Notes under the pieces: model-generated
The model's input: only the letters and a program-made list of their open reading frames with translations
Database searches by the model: none
Told to the model about the DNA's origin: nothing
Shown: piece after piece, positions 8,917 to 18,814 of the stretch
How the letters are laid out: each line of letters starts with the position of its first letter
Position numbering within the stretch: position 1 is the first letter of the stretch
Source of the DNA: Amphibacillus marinus
GTDB lineage: Bacteria; Bacillota; Bacilli; Bacillales; Amphibacillaceae
Assembly: GCF_900110345.1 (NCBI RefSeq)
Contig: NZ_FODJ01000004.1
Location: 122,932-186,931, forward strand
Direction: 5' to 3'
DNA length: 64,000 nt
Translations under genes and position numbers: made by a program

Positions 8917-9046
8917 ACTAAACCACCTCTCCTAGCTTTTTACTAGTATAACACATAATTCCGATAAAAATAATATGATTAAATTTTCCTCATATTTTTT
9001 TATTTGAGTCATAAAATAGATTAGTACAAATGGGATGGGGGATTAA

Positions 9047-9631
9047 ATGAAGCGAATTCTTATTATTAATGGACATGAATGGTACCCGAACAGTCAAGGT
9101 AGATTAAATGAGAAGTTAACGAATCATATAAAAAAAAGACTAGCAGGTAGTTATGAACTTAAGGAGACTATTATTGATCAGGGCTACTTAATTGAAGAGG
9201 AGCAGGAAAAGTATAAATGGGCTGACTGCATTATTTATCAAACGCCGATCTTTTGGTTTAGTATACCTGGAAAATTAAAGACTTATTTTGATCGCGTGAT
9301 AAAGTCAGGTGTGTGTTTTGAACAAAGTGAACAGTATGGTCGAGGAGGATTGTTTAAGGATAAGCATTATATGCTCTCCACAACTTGGAGTGCACCAGCT
9401 GATCAATTTAACAGCCATGGTGGTTTTTTTGAAGGCAAATCACTAGATGATGTCTTATTTCCGCTTCATCGAACGCATGCTTTTATCGGTATGAAACCGT
9501 TAAAGACCTTTTCGTTGCATCGTGTTGCAAAGCAACCTGAGCTACCAGAATGGTTAACGTATTTGGATATCCATTTACAGGAAGTGTTTGATTTACCTAA
9601 GCAAAAACAACAAGCACCCAATATATTATGA
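9047..9631 (+). CDS. MdaB-like NAD(P)H:quinone oxidoreductase
   Basis: The 194-aa protein has a flavodoxin-like fold. It starts MKRILIINGHEW, and the FAD/substrate loop reads YQTPIFWFSIPGKLKTYFDRV, the hallmark of the MdaB/NQO1 group. A second signature, LSTTWSAPADQF, lies near residue 110. Family members reduce quinones by two electrons using NAD(P)H and a flavin and protect against oxidative stress. It is a single gene, with GGGGG about seven bases before the ATG. The stop codon sits in the loop of the shared terminator with gdhA. Confidence 0.85.
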   Translation: MKRILIINGHEWYPNSQGRLNEKLTNHIKKRLAGSYELKETIIDQGYLIEEEQEKYKWADCIIYQTPIFWFSIPGKLKTYFDRVIKSGVCFEQSEQYGRGGLFKDKHYMLSTTWSAPADQFNSHGGFFEGKSLDDVLFPLHRTHAFIGMKPLKTFSLHRVAKQPELPEWLTYLDIHLQEVFDLPKQKQQAPNIL

Positions 9632-9652
9632 TATATTGGGCGCTTGTTAATT
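9611..9652. terminator. Bidirectional terminator between mdaB-like gene and gdhA
   Basis: CAAGCACCCAATATAT (9611-9626) pairs with ATATATTGGGCGCTTG (9631-9646) with one mismatch. It is flanked by A-rich and T-rich sequence and lies between two convergent genes. Confidence 0.75.
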
Positions 9653-9658
9653 AAGAAT

Positions 9659-11424
<1,766 letters not shown>

Positions 11425-12597
11425 ATGTCGGAGCAACAAAATACTATAACGAGAATTGAACAGAATAATAAAACCTTTATCTTAATTGGAACTGCTCATG
11501 TGTCAAAGCATAGTGCTGAAGAAGTAAAACGTGTCATTGATGAAGAAAAACCTAATTCAGTTTGTGTCGAGCTAGATGAGCAACGTTATCAAGCGATCAT
11601 GGATCAAAACAGATGGAAAAATACTGATATTTTTAAAATTATTAAAGAAAAAAAAGCGACTTTATTATTAATGAATTTAGCTATTTCCTCGTTTCAAAAA
11701 AGAATAGCAAAACAGTTTGATATTAAGCCAGGTCAAGAGATGATTCAAGGTATTCATTCAGCACAGGAGCATGATGCAGAGCTTGTCTTAGCTGACCGCA
11801 ATATCCAGATTACCTTTTCACGAGTTTGGGGTGGGGTAGGTGTAAAGGGCAGGATGCAATTGTTAACACAGGTGTTGGCAGGGATATTCTCAAATGAAAC
11901 CATTACAGAGGAAGAATTAGAGAAAATGAAAAGTCAGGATACCATTGATAGCATTCTGAGCGAGTTTACCGAGTCATTCCCTAAGCTGAAAAAACCATTA
12001 ATTGATGAGCGTGATCAATACTTAGCTGAAAAGATTAAAACAGCTCCTGGAGAGAAGGTCGTCGCTGTTCTGGGTGCTGCCCACGTTCCAGGTATAAAAA
12101 AAGAGTTGGCTCAGAATCATGATTTGGATGCATTAAATACTGTACCCAAAAAATCAAAATGGCCCAAGCGGCTAGGTTGGATAATTCCAATTGCGATTGT
12201 GGGCATGATGATTACAACATTCATCATGAATCCAATCGCAGGTTGGCAGCAGTTAACGAGCTGGCTGCTATGGAATGGTACTTTTTCAGCAATTGGGGTA
12301 TTTATTGGCTTAGGGCACCCATTAACAGCAATAACGGCATTTGTTGCTTCTCCGTTTACGTCACTCAGCCCATTTTTAGCTGCGGGTTGGTTTGCGGGCT
12401 TGGTACAGGCTTATATTAAAAAGCCTCAAGTTGCTGATTTCGAGCAATTAAATGAGGATGTTTACACGGTTAAGGGATTCTGGCGCAATAAAGTTTCGCG
12501 CATTTTAGTTATTATCGTTTTAGCTAATCTAGGGAGTTCTATTGGGACATTGATAGCAGGGACTGATGTTATCCGTGTATTTATTAATAATTTATAA
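11425..12597 (+). CDS. TraB/PrgY-family membrane protein
   Basis: The 390-aa protein has a cytoplasmic TraB domain (residues about 8-235) with the conserved FILIGTAHVS, CVELDEQRY and VVAVLGAAHVPG motifs. Four to five membrane helices follow (about 245-390). PrgY and TraB of enterococcal plasmids reduce release of the endogenous sex pheromone. Chromosomal homologues are widespread, and their GTAH and ELD motifs suggest a metal-dependent hydrolase, but the native substrate is not known to me. AGAAGGTAG precedes the ATG. It is a single gene closed by a terminator. Confidence 0.8.
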   Translation: MSEQQNTITRIEQNNKTFILIGTAHVSKHSAEEVKRVIDEEKPNSVCVELDEQRYQAIMDQNRWKNTDIFKIIKEKKATLLLMNLAISSFQKRIAKQFDIKPGQEMIQGIHSAQEHDAELVLADRNIQITFSRVWGGVGVKGRMQLLTQVLAGIFSNETITEEELEKMKSQDTIDSILSEFTESFPKLKKPLIDERDQYLAEKIKTAPGEKVVAVLGAAHVPGIKKELAQNHDLDALNTVPKKSKWPKRLGWIIPIAIVGMMITTFIMNPIAGWQQLTSWLLWNGTFSAIGVFIGLGHPLTAITAFVASPFTSLSPFLAAGWFAGLVQAYIKKPQVADFEQLNEDVYTVKGFWRNKVSRILVIIVLANLGSSIGTLIAGTDVIRVFINNL

Positions 12598-12618
12598 GGC
12601 AAGCCTATAACAAAAATC

Positions 12619-12669
12619 AAAAAAGATCAGCTGCTAGTTTAATCCTAACTAACAGTTGATCTTTTTTTG
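12619..12669 (+). terminator. Terminator after the TraB-family gene
   Basis: AAAAGATCAGCTG (12621-12633) and CTAGTT pair with AACTAACAG and TTGATCTTTT (12655-12664), followed by a T-run. Confidence 0.75.
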
Positions 12670-12752
12670 TATTGCACGTTGTTCTGCACCTGGTTTTTAA
12701 TTAGGTTTGTTCGGGAATACTAGCATTACGATTAGAAAGAGAGGATTAAAGA

Positions 12753-14174
12753 ATGCGGATTTTAGTATGGTTTAGAGAGGACTTAAGACTACAAGATCAC
12801 CCAGCCTTGAATGAAGCAGGTAACCGAGGGGAGATTCTCCCCGTATATATTCATTCCATTGCTAATCGAGCTGCTTCTGCTCAGGATTGGTTTGTTAAAG
12901 AGCATTTGAATCAATTAGCTGACGATTTAGCGCAGCAGGGTCTTGCTCTTATTATCAAAAAAGGTGACCCTCAAGTAGAATTGGCTACTATTATACAGCA
13001 CTATCAGCTTGATGCTATTTATTTTAACCAAAGCCATCTAGCTGAGGAAAATGCCTATGATTACGAGTTGAAGCGTGTTTTTGAACAAAAAGGCGTAAAG
13101 GTAAAGCTGTTTCACAGTAATATGTTAATTGAACCAGGCTCAATTGCTACTGCTCAAGGAGATCCATACAAAGTATTTACCCCGTTCTGGAAGCAGATGA
13201 TGAAGCAAGAAATTATTAAACCAACTAAAGGCCCCTCAGAATATAAAGGTATAAAATCTGTAGAGCAAACAGAAAGCAAGCTATTGATTAAAGAAGAAAA
13301 GTGGATGGGGAAATTACAACCGCACTGGCGAATTGGTGAACGGGCAGCTCATGAGATATTAGAACAGTTTATTAAGAAGAAGGTATTAACCTACCATGAC
13401 AACAGAGATTTCCCAATCGAAGATGGTACCTCTAGTTTATCACCGTATTTAGCTGTCGGTGCAATTAGCCCTCGAATTATCTGGGCTAGGCTACAAGAAT
13501 ATTTAGCTGGAGCTGCTGGTGAAAAAACGGCTGCTATTGAAAAGGGAAGCTGGGCCTTCTTAAGACAACTAGCTTGGCGAGATTTTGCTTACCAACAATT
13601 AGCCGCTCATCCACAGGTGAGTTATAAGTCAATGCGGCCAGAATTTGATTACTTCGATTGGCGTGATGATGAGGTGTTATTTCAGGCGTGGAGAGAAGGG
13701 AAGACAGGCTACCCGTTAGTTGATGCTGCGATGAGGCAGTTGTGGGAAATGGGCTGGTTATCAAATCGGATGCGGATGGTCGTAGGGTCTTTTCTAACAA
13801 AGCACTTGCGGATTGATTGGCGGGCAGGGCAACAATGGTTTAAGGAGACTCTAATTGATTATGACCTAGCAAATAATACACTTGGTTGGCAATGGATAGC
13901 TGGATCGGGCTTCGATGCGGCTCCGTACTTTAGAATTTTCAACCCAACCTTGCAGGCAGAGAAGTTTGATCCGACAGGAAAGTTTATTAAAGCCTGGGTG
14001 CCTGAACTGAAGCAATTAACTCCACCACATTTGTTTAATCCCGATCAGGCAAATAATGATGAATTAACACAGGCAAATGTAAAATTAGGAACGACTTATC
14101 CAAAACCTATTGTTAAGCATAAGGTAGCACGAGAGCAGGCTTTAGTTGCCTATCAACAAATAAAAGGAGGATAA
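12753..14174 (+). CDS. phrB: Deoxyribodipyrimidine photolyase (class I CPD)
   Basis: The enzyme repairs cyclobutane pyrimidine dimers using blue light, with FADH as catalyst and an antenna cofactor in the N-terminal domain. The 473-aa length is standard. The N-terminal alpha/beta domain starts MRILVWFREDLRLQDH. The FAD domain shows WAFLRQLAWRDFAY, the highly conserved GYPLVDAAMRQLWEMGW, NRMRMVVGSFLTK, and the signature DYDLANNTLGWQWIAG. It is seven bases upstream of the TspO-like gene, so the two probably form an operon expressed from the spacer after the previous terminator. Confidence 0.96.
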   Translation: MRILVWFREDLRLQDHPALNEAGNRGEILPVYIHSIANRAASAQDWFVKEHLNQLADDLAQQGLALIIKKGDPQVELATIIQHYQLDAIYFNQSHLAEENAYDYELKRVFEQKGVKVKLFHSNMLIEPGSIATAQGDPYKVFTPFWKQMMKQEIIKPTKGPSEYKGIKSVEQTESKLLIKEEKWMGKLQPHWRIGERAAHEILEQFIKKKVLTYHDNRDFPIEDGTSSLSPYLAVGAISPRIIWARLQEYLAGAAGEKTAAIEKGSWAFLRQLAWRDFAYQQLAAHPQVSYKSMRPEFDYFDWRDDEVLFQAWREGKTGYPLVDAAMRQLWEMGWLSNRMRMVVGSFLTKHLRIDWRAGQQWFKETLIDYDLANNTLGWQWIAGSGFDAAPYFRIFNPTLQAEKFDPTGKFIKAWVPELKQLTPPHLFNPDQANNDELTQANVKLGTTYPKPIVKHKVAREQALVAYQQIKGG

Positions 14175-14181
14175 ACCTAAC

Positions 14182-14913
14182 ATGAAATTCTGGCTTAATT
14201 TAATTATGCTTATGGCTGTTATCGTAGTGAATGCCCTAGCCAATCTTATCCCAATTAATGGAATGGAGAGCGGTGAGATATCAGATCGCTTAAATGTATT
14301 ATTCACCCCAGCTGGCTATGTCTTTAGTATTTGGAGCTTAATTTATTTACTATTACTTATCTGGGTGTTCAGGCAGTGGCCGGAGCATCGACGTGAACTT
14401 GGTGTTTATGTTCATAGTCACTATTTATTTTGGCTATCCTGTCTCCTTAATATAAGTTGGATTTTGCTCTGGCACTATCAATTTTTTGGAGCAACAGTTA
14501 TCGTTATGGTTATTTTATTGCTCACTTTAATTATCCTGTATAAAAAAATTCAGCGAAGCGCGTTGTCCTTTTTTGATCAGCTTCCCTTTTCAATCTATTT
14601 AGCATGGGTTAGTGTAGCAACGATTGCCAATATTAGCTATTACTTGGTTGAAATAAATTGGGCTGGGCTAGGCTTAGCTCAACAAACCTGGACAATAGGG
14701 CTGTTGCTGCTAGCTGGTGGATTAGCAACTTGGTTTAGATATGCACAGCGAGACGTATTTTTTCCCCTTGTGTTTGTCTGGGCTCTGGTAGGTATTGGCG
14801 TAAATAATCAGGATCATGCCCAAGTTGTTAGTACCCTAGCGTATGTGCTAGCTGGTACTGTTGTTATACTAATATTATTAGTACGGAAAAAGAACACGCA
14901 CATCTTTAAATAA
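14182..14913 (+). CDS. TspO/MBR-related tryptophan-rich membrane protein
   Basis: A 243-aa integral membrane protein with about seven predicted helices and many tryptophans. The N-terminal TPAGYVFSIWSLIYLLLLIW matches the TspO/MBR-related group (tryptophan-rich sensory protein) that is longer than the 160-aa classical TspO. Classical TspO binds porphyrins and responds to light and oxygen in some bacteria. Position directly after phrB (seven bases between stop and ATG, with AAAGGAGG at 14163-14170 spanning the photolyase stop) suggests a light- or oxidative-stress role; this is inference from context. Confidence 0.7.
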   Translation: MKFWLNLIMLMAVIVVNALANLIPINGMESGEISDRLNVLFTPAGYVFSIWSLIYLLLLIWVFRQWPEHRRELGVYVHSHYLFWLSCLLNISWILLWHYQFFGATVIVMVILLLTLIILYKKIQRSALSFFDQLPFSIYLAWVSVATIANISYYLVEINWAGLGLAQQTWTIGLLLLAGGLATWFRYAQRDVFFPLVFVWALVGIGVNNQDHAQVVSTLAYVLAGTVVILILLVRKKNTHIFK

Positions 14914-15000
14914 AAATGGAAATAGTTTGTATATTTCTAGTGATATGCCAATTACATTCTGCTATAATGAGGTGAGATTTTTAATTAAAGGAGCGTGCAT

Positions 15001-15750
15001 ATGCAAGGCAATTATTTACGTCACACTGACTTAACGCATAATAATGAATTATCACCGCTAAGAAATGAATTAAAATGGAAGGAATGGCTATTATTTGTTA
15101 TTGCTTACCCTGGGTTTAGTATTGTCCTTAGCTTTGTTGCGGCAATAGTACTTTCGATTATTAGTGCTATAATCGAGACTGATCTAACACATTACTTAAT
15201 GATGATTCAATACGCTGCGCTTCTTGATGCGGTTGCCTTTGGACTAGCACTCCTAATTTTTCGATCAGTTAGGCGTTTTATTAGCAATCAATTTTCAATG
15301 GAGCCGTTTAAAAAGATAACCACCTATGTTTATATTGTCGCGACAATGGGGCTTACCTACATTTCGCAACATATCATTATTAATCTCTTATCCTTAGAAG
15401 AGGAAGGCAGTCAGGTTAGCCTGTTTGGCATTGATCAAATGGAACTCACTGCAATGAATATAAGTTTTCTAGTTGTAGCTTTTGTTTTACTAGCTCCAAT
15501 TACCGAGGAAATTCTGTTTCGTGGTATCTTGTTTGGTTTCTTAAATAAAAAACTAGGTTTTCTACTGGGCTTAATAAGTTCATCTATTATTTTCGGTTTG
15601 CTCCATCCGGGGCATAGACTTTCAGTAACCATTATGGCATTACTCCTTACAACTGCTTATTTTAAAACAAAATCATTATGGGTAACAATTGCTATCCATA
15701 TGATTTGGAATGCCTTTGCTACATATGGTCTTTTATCAATGGTTCTTTAA
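15001..15750 (+). CDS. CPBP-family intramembrane metalloprotease
   Basis: This 249-aa protein has about seven membrane helices and the three CPBP (Abi/CAAX protease) motifs: EEILFRG (paired glutamates with Arg), FGLLHPG, and HMIWNA near the C-terminus. Homologues process CAAX-like proteins in eukaryotes and act in bacteriocin immunity or membrane stress in Bacilli; the target is unknown. ATG 15001 has AAAGGAG seven bases upstream. A TATAAT (14962-14967) upstream could be its -10. The stop codon overlaps the stop of the convergent aminotransferase gene by four bases, with no terminator between. Confidence 0.8.
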   Translation: MQGNYLRHTDLTHNNELSPLRNELKWKEWLLFVIAYPGFSIVLSFVAAIVLSIISAIIETDLTHYLMMIQYAALLDAVAFGLALLIFRSVRRFISNQFSMEPFKKITTYVYIVATMGLTYISQHIIINLLSLEEEGSQVSLFGIDQMELTAMNISFLVVAFVLLAPITEEILFRGILFGFLNKKLGFLLGLISSSIIFGLLHPGHRLSVTIMALLLTTAYFKTKSLWVTIAIHMIWNAFATYGLLSMVL

Positions 15751-17222
15751 TCGTTAAAGAGTAAAGGAACGATTGAAGGCGTCGAGCCAGCAGACCGTGC
15801 TTGAAAACGATCTGTTGCTTTATCGTAGCTATAGTCAGCCTGCCATTGGAAATAGTGAATCGTGACTTGTTCAATAGCAAAGAGGAGATACGCGAGTTCA
15901 TCGTCGCGAATAGTTGGGTGCAATGATACCCGCACCCAACCAGGACGATAGGACTGATCACCAGCAAGAATTTTTTTAATCATTTTATTTGAATAGTTTT
16001 TACTTAGTTTTAATAAGCTATGTCCATAAGGTCCAGCACAGGAACAGCCACTTCTTACTTGAATACCGAAGCGGTCGTTCAATAACAATGCAATAAGGTG
16101 ATGGTGCATATTTTGAATTGTAAAAGAAATAATACCAAGTCGTGCTTCTTTATTGGGATAGCCTAAGATAGTTACACCATTTATTTTAGCTAGCTTTGGT
16201 AAAAACTCTGTAAGAATTTCTTGTTCTCTTTGGGCAATTAAAGCAGGTTCCATCTCCTGCTTGAGATCAAGTGTAAGTGCGGCTTTAATTGTTTGCATAA
16301 TTGCTGGTGTTCCACCATCCTCGCGTGTTTCAGGATCATAATGATATTTATATTTCCCCCATTTATTTGTGTATAACACCGTTCCGCCACCGGGCTGGTC
16401 AGGAATTGCTGAGCTTAAACATGACTTGTTTACAATTAATAGCCCTGATGATCCTGGTCCCCCTAGAAATTTATGAGGTGAAAAGGCGATGCCATCAAAG
16501 TAATCCAACTCATCAACATGCATGTCTATTTCTTCATAGGGTGCAGAGGCGGCATAATCAATAAAACACTTACCACCATACTGATGCATGAGCTTTGCTG
16601 CTGCATGAAAGTTAGTCTTAATGCCTGTTACATTAGAACAAGCAGTGAATGCACCAATCTTCATCCGGCGGTCTTGATATTTCTTTAATAGTTGTTCAAG
16701 ATGATTTAAGTCAATTTGGTGCTCTGTAGATAATTGAACGACCTCAACATTTCCAATGGTTTCTTTCCATGATAAATAATTTGAATGATGCTCCATTAAT
16801 GAGGTAAGAATAATTGGGCGCTCCTGCTCTGTGATGGTTAACGTATTAGTTAACGCAGCCGGTACGCGGATGCCTAGTAAGCGTTGAAGTTTATTTAGTG
16901 CGGCTGTTGTCCCAGCTCCAGTCGCAATGACGAGGTCATCTTCACAGGCATTTACATGAGCCTTGATTACTTTTTTGGCATGATGATAAACTTCAGTAAT
17001 TATACTACTTGTTGTGTTATGATCAGTGTGCGTATTACCAATCCATGGGCCAATAATATTTGACAATTTATCTTCAATCGGGTGATACAAACGCCCGCTT
17101 GCCGTCCAATCGGCGTAAAGGAGCGGGAAAGTTCCATATTTTGTTGTGAAGTAATGGTTTGCACCGATAGTTTGAGTTCGGAAATCATCAAAATGCTTTT
17201 CTAGATTGCTTGTTTTTGACAT
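15747..17222 (-). CDS. Class V aminotransferase (cysteine desulfurase-like PLP enzyme)
   Basis: The 491-aa PLP enzyme has a fold-type I layout with the Schiff-base lysine in AFSPHKFLGGPGSSG. A cysteine-bearing loop RSGCSCAGPYGH resembles the catalytic loop of cysteine desulfurases and selenocysteine lyases. It is about 80-90 residues longer than NifS or IscS and has no partner scaffold gene, so a specific desulfurase role is not assured. The start is ATG 17222 with GGGGAG five bases upstream. An upstream extension of the frame to 17390 would add an implausible tail and was rejected. It converges on, and overlaps, the CPBP gene. Confidence 0.8.
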   Translation of the reverse strand: MSKTSNLEKHFDDFRTQTIGANHYFTTKYGTFPLLYADWTASGRLYHPIEDKLSNIIGPWIGNTHTDHNTTSSIITEVYHHAKKVIKAHVNACEDDLVIATGAGTTAALNKLQRLLGIRVPAALTNTLTITEQERPIILTSLMEHHSNYLSWKETIGNVEVVQLSTEHQIDLNHLEQLLKKYQDRRMKIGAFTACSNVTGIKTNFHAAAKLMHQYGGKCFIDYAASAPYEEIDMHVDELDYFDGIAFSPHKFLGGPGSSGLLIVNKSCLSSAIPDQPGGGTVLYTNKWGKYKYHYDPETREDGGTPAIMQTIKAALTLDLKQEMEPALIAQREQEILTEFLPKLAKINGVTILGYPNKEARLGIISFTIQNMHHHLIALLLNDRFGIQVRSGCSCAGPYGHSLLKLSKNYSNKMIKKILAGDQSYRPGWVRVSLHPTIRDDELAYLLFAIEQVTIHYFQWQADYSYDKATDRFQARSAGSTPSIVPLLFND

Positions 17223-17452
17223 TAAGCTCCCCACTTTCAATACAGCCCGCAGGATAAATGCGACAACTAGCAGGCAGATGATATTAGCTGTCCTGTTCTC
17301 AATTATCGTATGTTTACGGGCTTGCTTATGTTTGTAAATGATAGGTTTAGAACAACTTAAGCTTTTTTGTTGAATAGTTGGGTTCCTCATAGACTTTCCA
17401 CTTAGTTATGGTAAAATAAGATTAATAGTTTATTGGGGAAGGGGGCAGCAGG

Positions 17453-18043
17453 ATGAAGTTATGGTTGAAGAAATTATTTGTTACAACAGTTGCAATTTTA
17501 ACGTTAGGCATTTATGTACCGCCGTTAGATGTTGATGCTGAGTCTACAGTGGATAATAAGGCGATTGGTTCGGAAAGAGCCCAATCTGAAAAGACTACTG
17601 AACTACTCTTTAATCATGCTCCAGTCATTGATGCACAAGCCAGCGCGGATTCCTTAACTGATCCTGTTGAAGCATGCCGCCTTCAAGCGCGGGAGTTGAC
17701 TTTGACAAAGCTAGGTCCCAAGATCTTAAACCAAGTCGATCAGCAGGTCATTGAGGAAATTTTACCTCATATTGAATATGTCATTAATGAAATTGTAGAT
17801 GAGCCAACTGATTTTCAACTAATTGGTCAGCACCATGCCGGCTATGGTGAGCGCATCTTTGATTTATATAGTGAAAAAGACGATCAAATTGTCGCTAAAT
17901 TTCATGTAAGAAGAGAGAAACGCCCACTGGACGGTTATTGGTTTAATTTCCATTATCATATGCAAGACGATGAATTTGAAGCGCATTACCCAATTGGAGA
18001 AGTATATTGGAGTAAAAATACACCACCTAAATGGATGAGCTAG
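17453..18043 (+). CDS. YpjP-like secreted protein
   Basis: The 196-aa protein begins with a signal peptide (MKLWLKKLFVTTVAILTLGI and following residues, probable cleavage after DVDA). The mature part contains a conserved acidic and His-rich region ending FHVRREKRPLDGYWFNFHY. It resembles YpjP of Bacillus in length, the MKLWLKKLF start and the C-terminal half. Function of YpjP is unknown to me. It is monocistronic with its own terminator, and is divergent from the class V aminotransferase gene. Confidence 0.7.
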   Translation: MKLWLKKLFVTTVAILTLGIYVPPLDVDAESTVDNKAIGSERAQSEKTTELLFNHAPVIDAQASADSLTDPVEACRLQARELTLTKLGPKILNQVDQQVIEEILPHIEYVINEIVDEPTDFQLIGQHHAGYGERIFDLYSEKDDQIVAKFHVRREKRPLDGYWFNFHYHMQDDEFEAHYPIGEVYWSKNTPPKWMS

Positions 18044-18074
18044 AAAAAGTTTACTTTTTCTAGCTTGTTTTTTT
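18037..18074 (+). terminator. Terminator after the YpjP-like gene
   Basis: GCTAGAAAAAG (18039-18049) pairs with CTTTTTCTAGC (18054-18064), followed by TTG and T8. The stop codon TAG lies in the stem. Confidence 0.85.
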
Positions 18075-18112
18075 TGGGATGAGATGGATGGACGCTATGT
18101 TTTTGCCACGCT

Positions 18113-18194
18113 GCTGAAATGTGGCGCAGTATCGCGGATAAACAGTCCAGGACGCTGAAATGTGGTGCAGTATCGTAGATAAACAGTCCAAGTC
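18113..18194. repeat. Two tandem copies of a 41-bp repeat
   Basis: Copies at 18113-18153 and 18154-18194 start GCTGAAATGTGG and share about 36 of 41 positions, including GATAAACAGTCCA near their ends. A short degenerate start of a third copy (GTGGAAAT) follows. The repeats sit between a terminator and a possible SigB-type promoter, with no ORF through them. Origin and function unknown. Confidence 0.7.
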
Positions 18195-18259
18195 GTGGAA
18201 ATCCGCCCCGAAAACAACCGCATATTCAGAATTAACTTATCCCTCTTACTCGATACCAT

Positions 18260-18284
18260 GTTTGATTTTTGAAATATGGGGAAA
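18260..18284 (+). promoter_or_regulatory. Possible SigB-type promoter
   Basis: GTTTGA (18260-18265), 13 bases, GGGAAA (18279-18284) is a partial match to the SigB pattern GTTTAA-N12-15-GGGTAT. It is placed correctly for the gene starting at 18322. No good SigA box was seen in this spacer. Confidence 0.3.
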
Positions 18285-18321
18285 GTTTATCTTGACAACA
18301 TAAATTTTAGGAGGGAAGAAC

Positions 18322-18675
18322 ATGGTTAGAGCAATTCAAGTTTATTTACATGATGAGGATGAAGCGGAACAGTTAAAGGCGAAGCTTAGTAAATACGATA
18401 CCCAAGATGTTTTAATTGATTATCTGGAAGCAACTAGTGGTTTAGATCTTGTTGTCCCACTTATTCAAACGGGGACAACAATTGGTGATACACCAGATTC
18501 AAGTGTCGGTACCTCGAACGCGAGTGCCTATTATGTAGCAGCCGAAGATGACGCTTCAGGTAAATCTAGAAATACTGTACTTAGTTTTCAAATTAAAGAA
18601 GAAGATGTGGAAGATGTGCTGATTGAAATTCATAAAGCGGGTGGTTACGTCGATCAAGCCTTTTTTAAAAAATAA
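18322..18675 (+). CDS. Small conserved-looking protein, possible general stress protein
   Basis: A 117-aa soluble protein of mixed alpha/beta composition with an acidic bias. It has no signal peptide, membrane helix or cysteine. The C-terminal half reads like a ferredoxin-like beta-alpha-beta unit (TVLSFQIKEEDVEDVLIEIHKAGG). I do not recognise the family with certainty. AGGAGGG lies five bases before ATG, an unusually strong ribosome site that implies high expression. The upstream element with SigB-like spacing would suit a general stress protein, but this is weak. The treP promoter follows immediately. Confidence 0.7.
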   Translation: MVRAIQVYLHDEDEAEQLKAKLSKYDTQDVLIDYLEATSGLDLVVPLIQTGTTIGDTPDSSVGTSNASAYYVAAEDDASGKSRNTVLSFQIKEEDVEDVLIEIHKAGGYVDQAFFKK

Positions 18676-18687
18676 AATAAAAACCTC

Positions 18688-18716
18688 TTGACTCACTTGT
18701 ATATACAAGTTAAAAT
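18688..18716 (+). promoter_or_regulatory. SigA promoter of the trehalose operon
   Basis: TTGACT (18688-18693), 17 bases, TAAAAT (18711-18716). The spacer is filled by the first TreR operator. Confidence 0.88.
18695..18710. promoter_or_regulatory. TreR operator 1
   Basis: Perfect palindrome ACTTGTATATACAAGT, matching the Bacillus tre operator core TTGTATATACAA. It lies between -35 and -10, so bound TreR would exclude RNA polymerase. Trehalose-6-phosphate is the known inducer in B. subtilis. Confidence 0.92.
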
Positions 18717-18729
18717 GAAAGCGTGAACA
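18716..18729. promoter_or_regulatory. cre site for CcpA, treP leader
   Basis: TGAAAGCGTGAACA matches the cre consensus TGWAANCGNTNWCA at 13 of 14 positions. It sits at the end of the -10, between the two TreR operators, and predicts carbon catabolite repression. Confidence 0.7.
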
Positions 18730-18733
18730 GGTA

Positions 18734-18749
18734 ACTTGTATATACAAGT
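18734..18749. promoter_or_regulatory. TreR operator 2
   Basis: Second identical copy of ACTTGTATATACAAGT, 39 bp centre-to-centre from operator 1 and downstream of the transcription start. The spacing would permit cooperative or looped binding. Confidence 0.92.
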
Positions 18750-18814
18750 TATTTATGCATTTATTTATTTTATTCGGTTAATTTAATTATTAATTAGGAG
18801 AAAGGGGTTTGAAC

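Noticed and set aside
17223-17390. N-terminal extension of the class V aminotransferase
   Set aside because: The extension lacks a ribosome site and adds a hydrophobic tail unlike the family; ATG 17222 has GGGGAG at the right distance.
18113-18194. CRISPR array
   Set aside because: Only two directly abutting 41-bp copies, no spacers and no cas genes.
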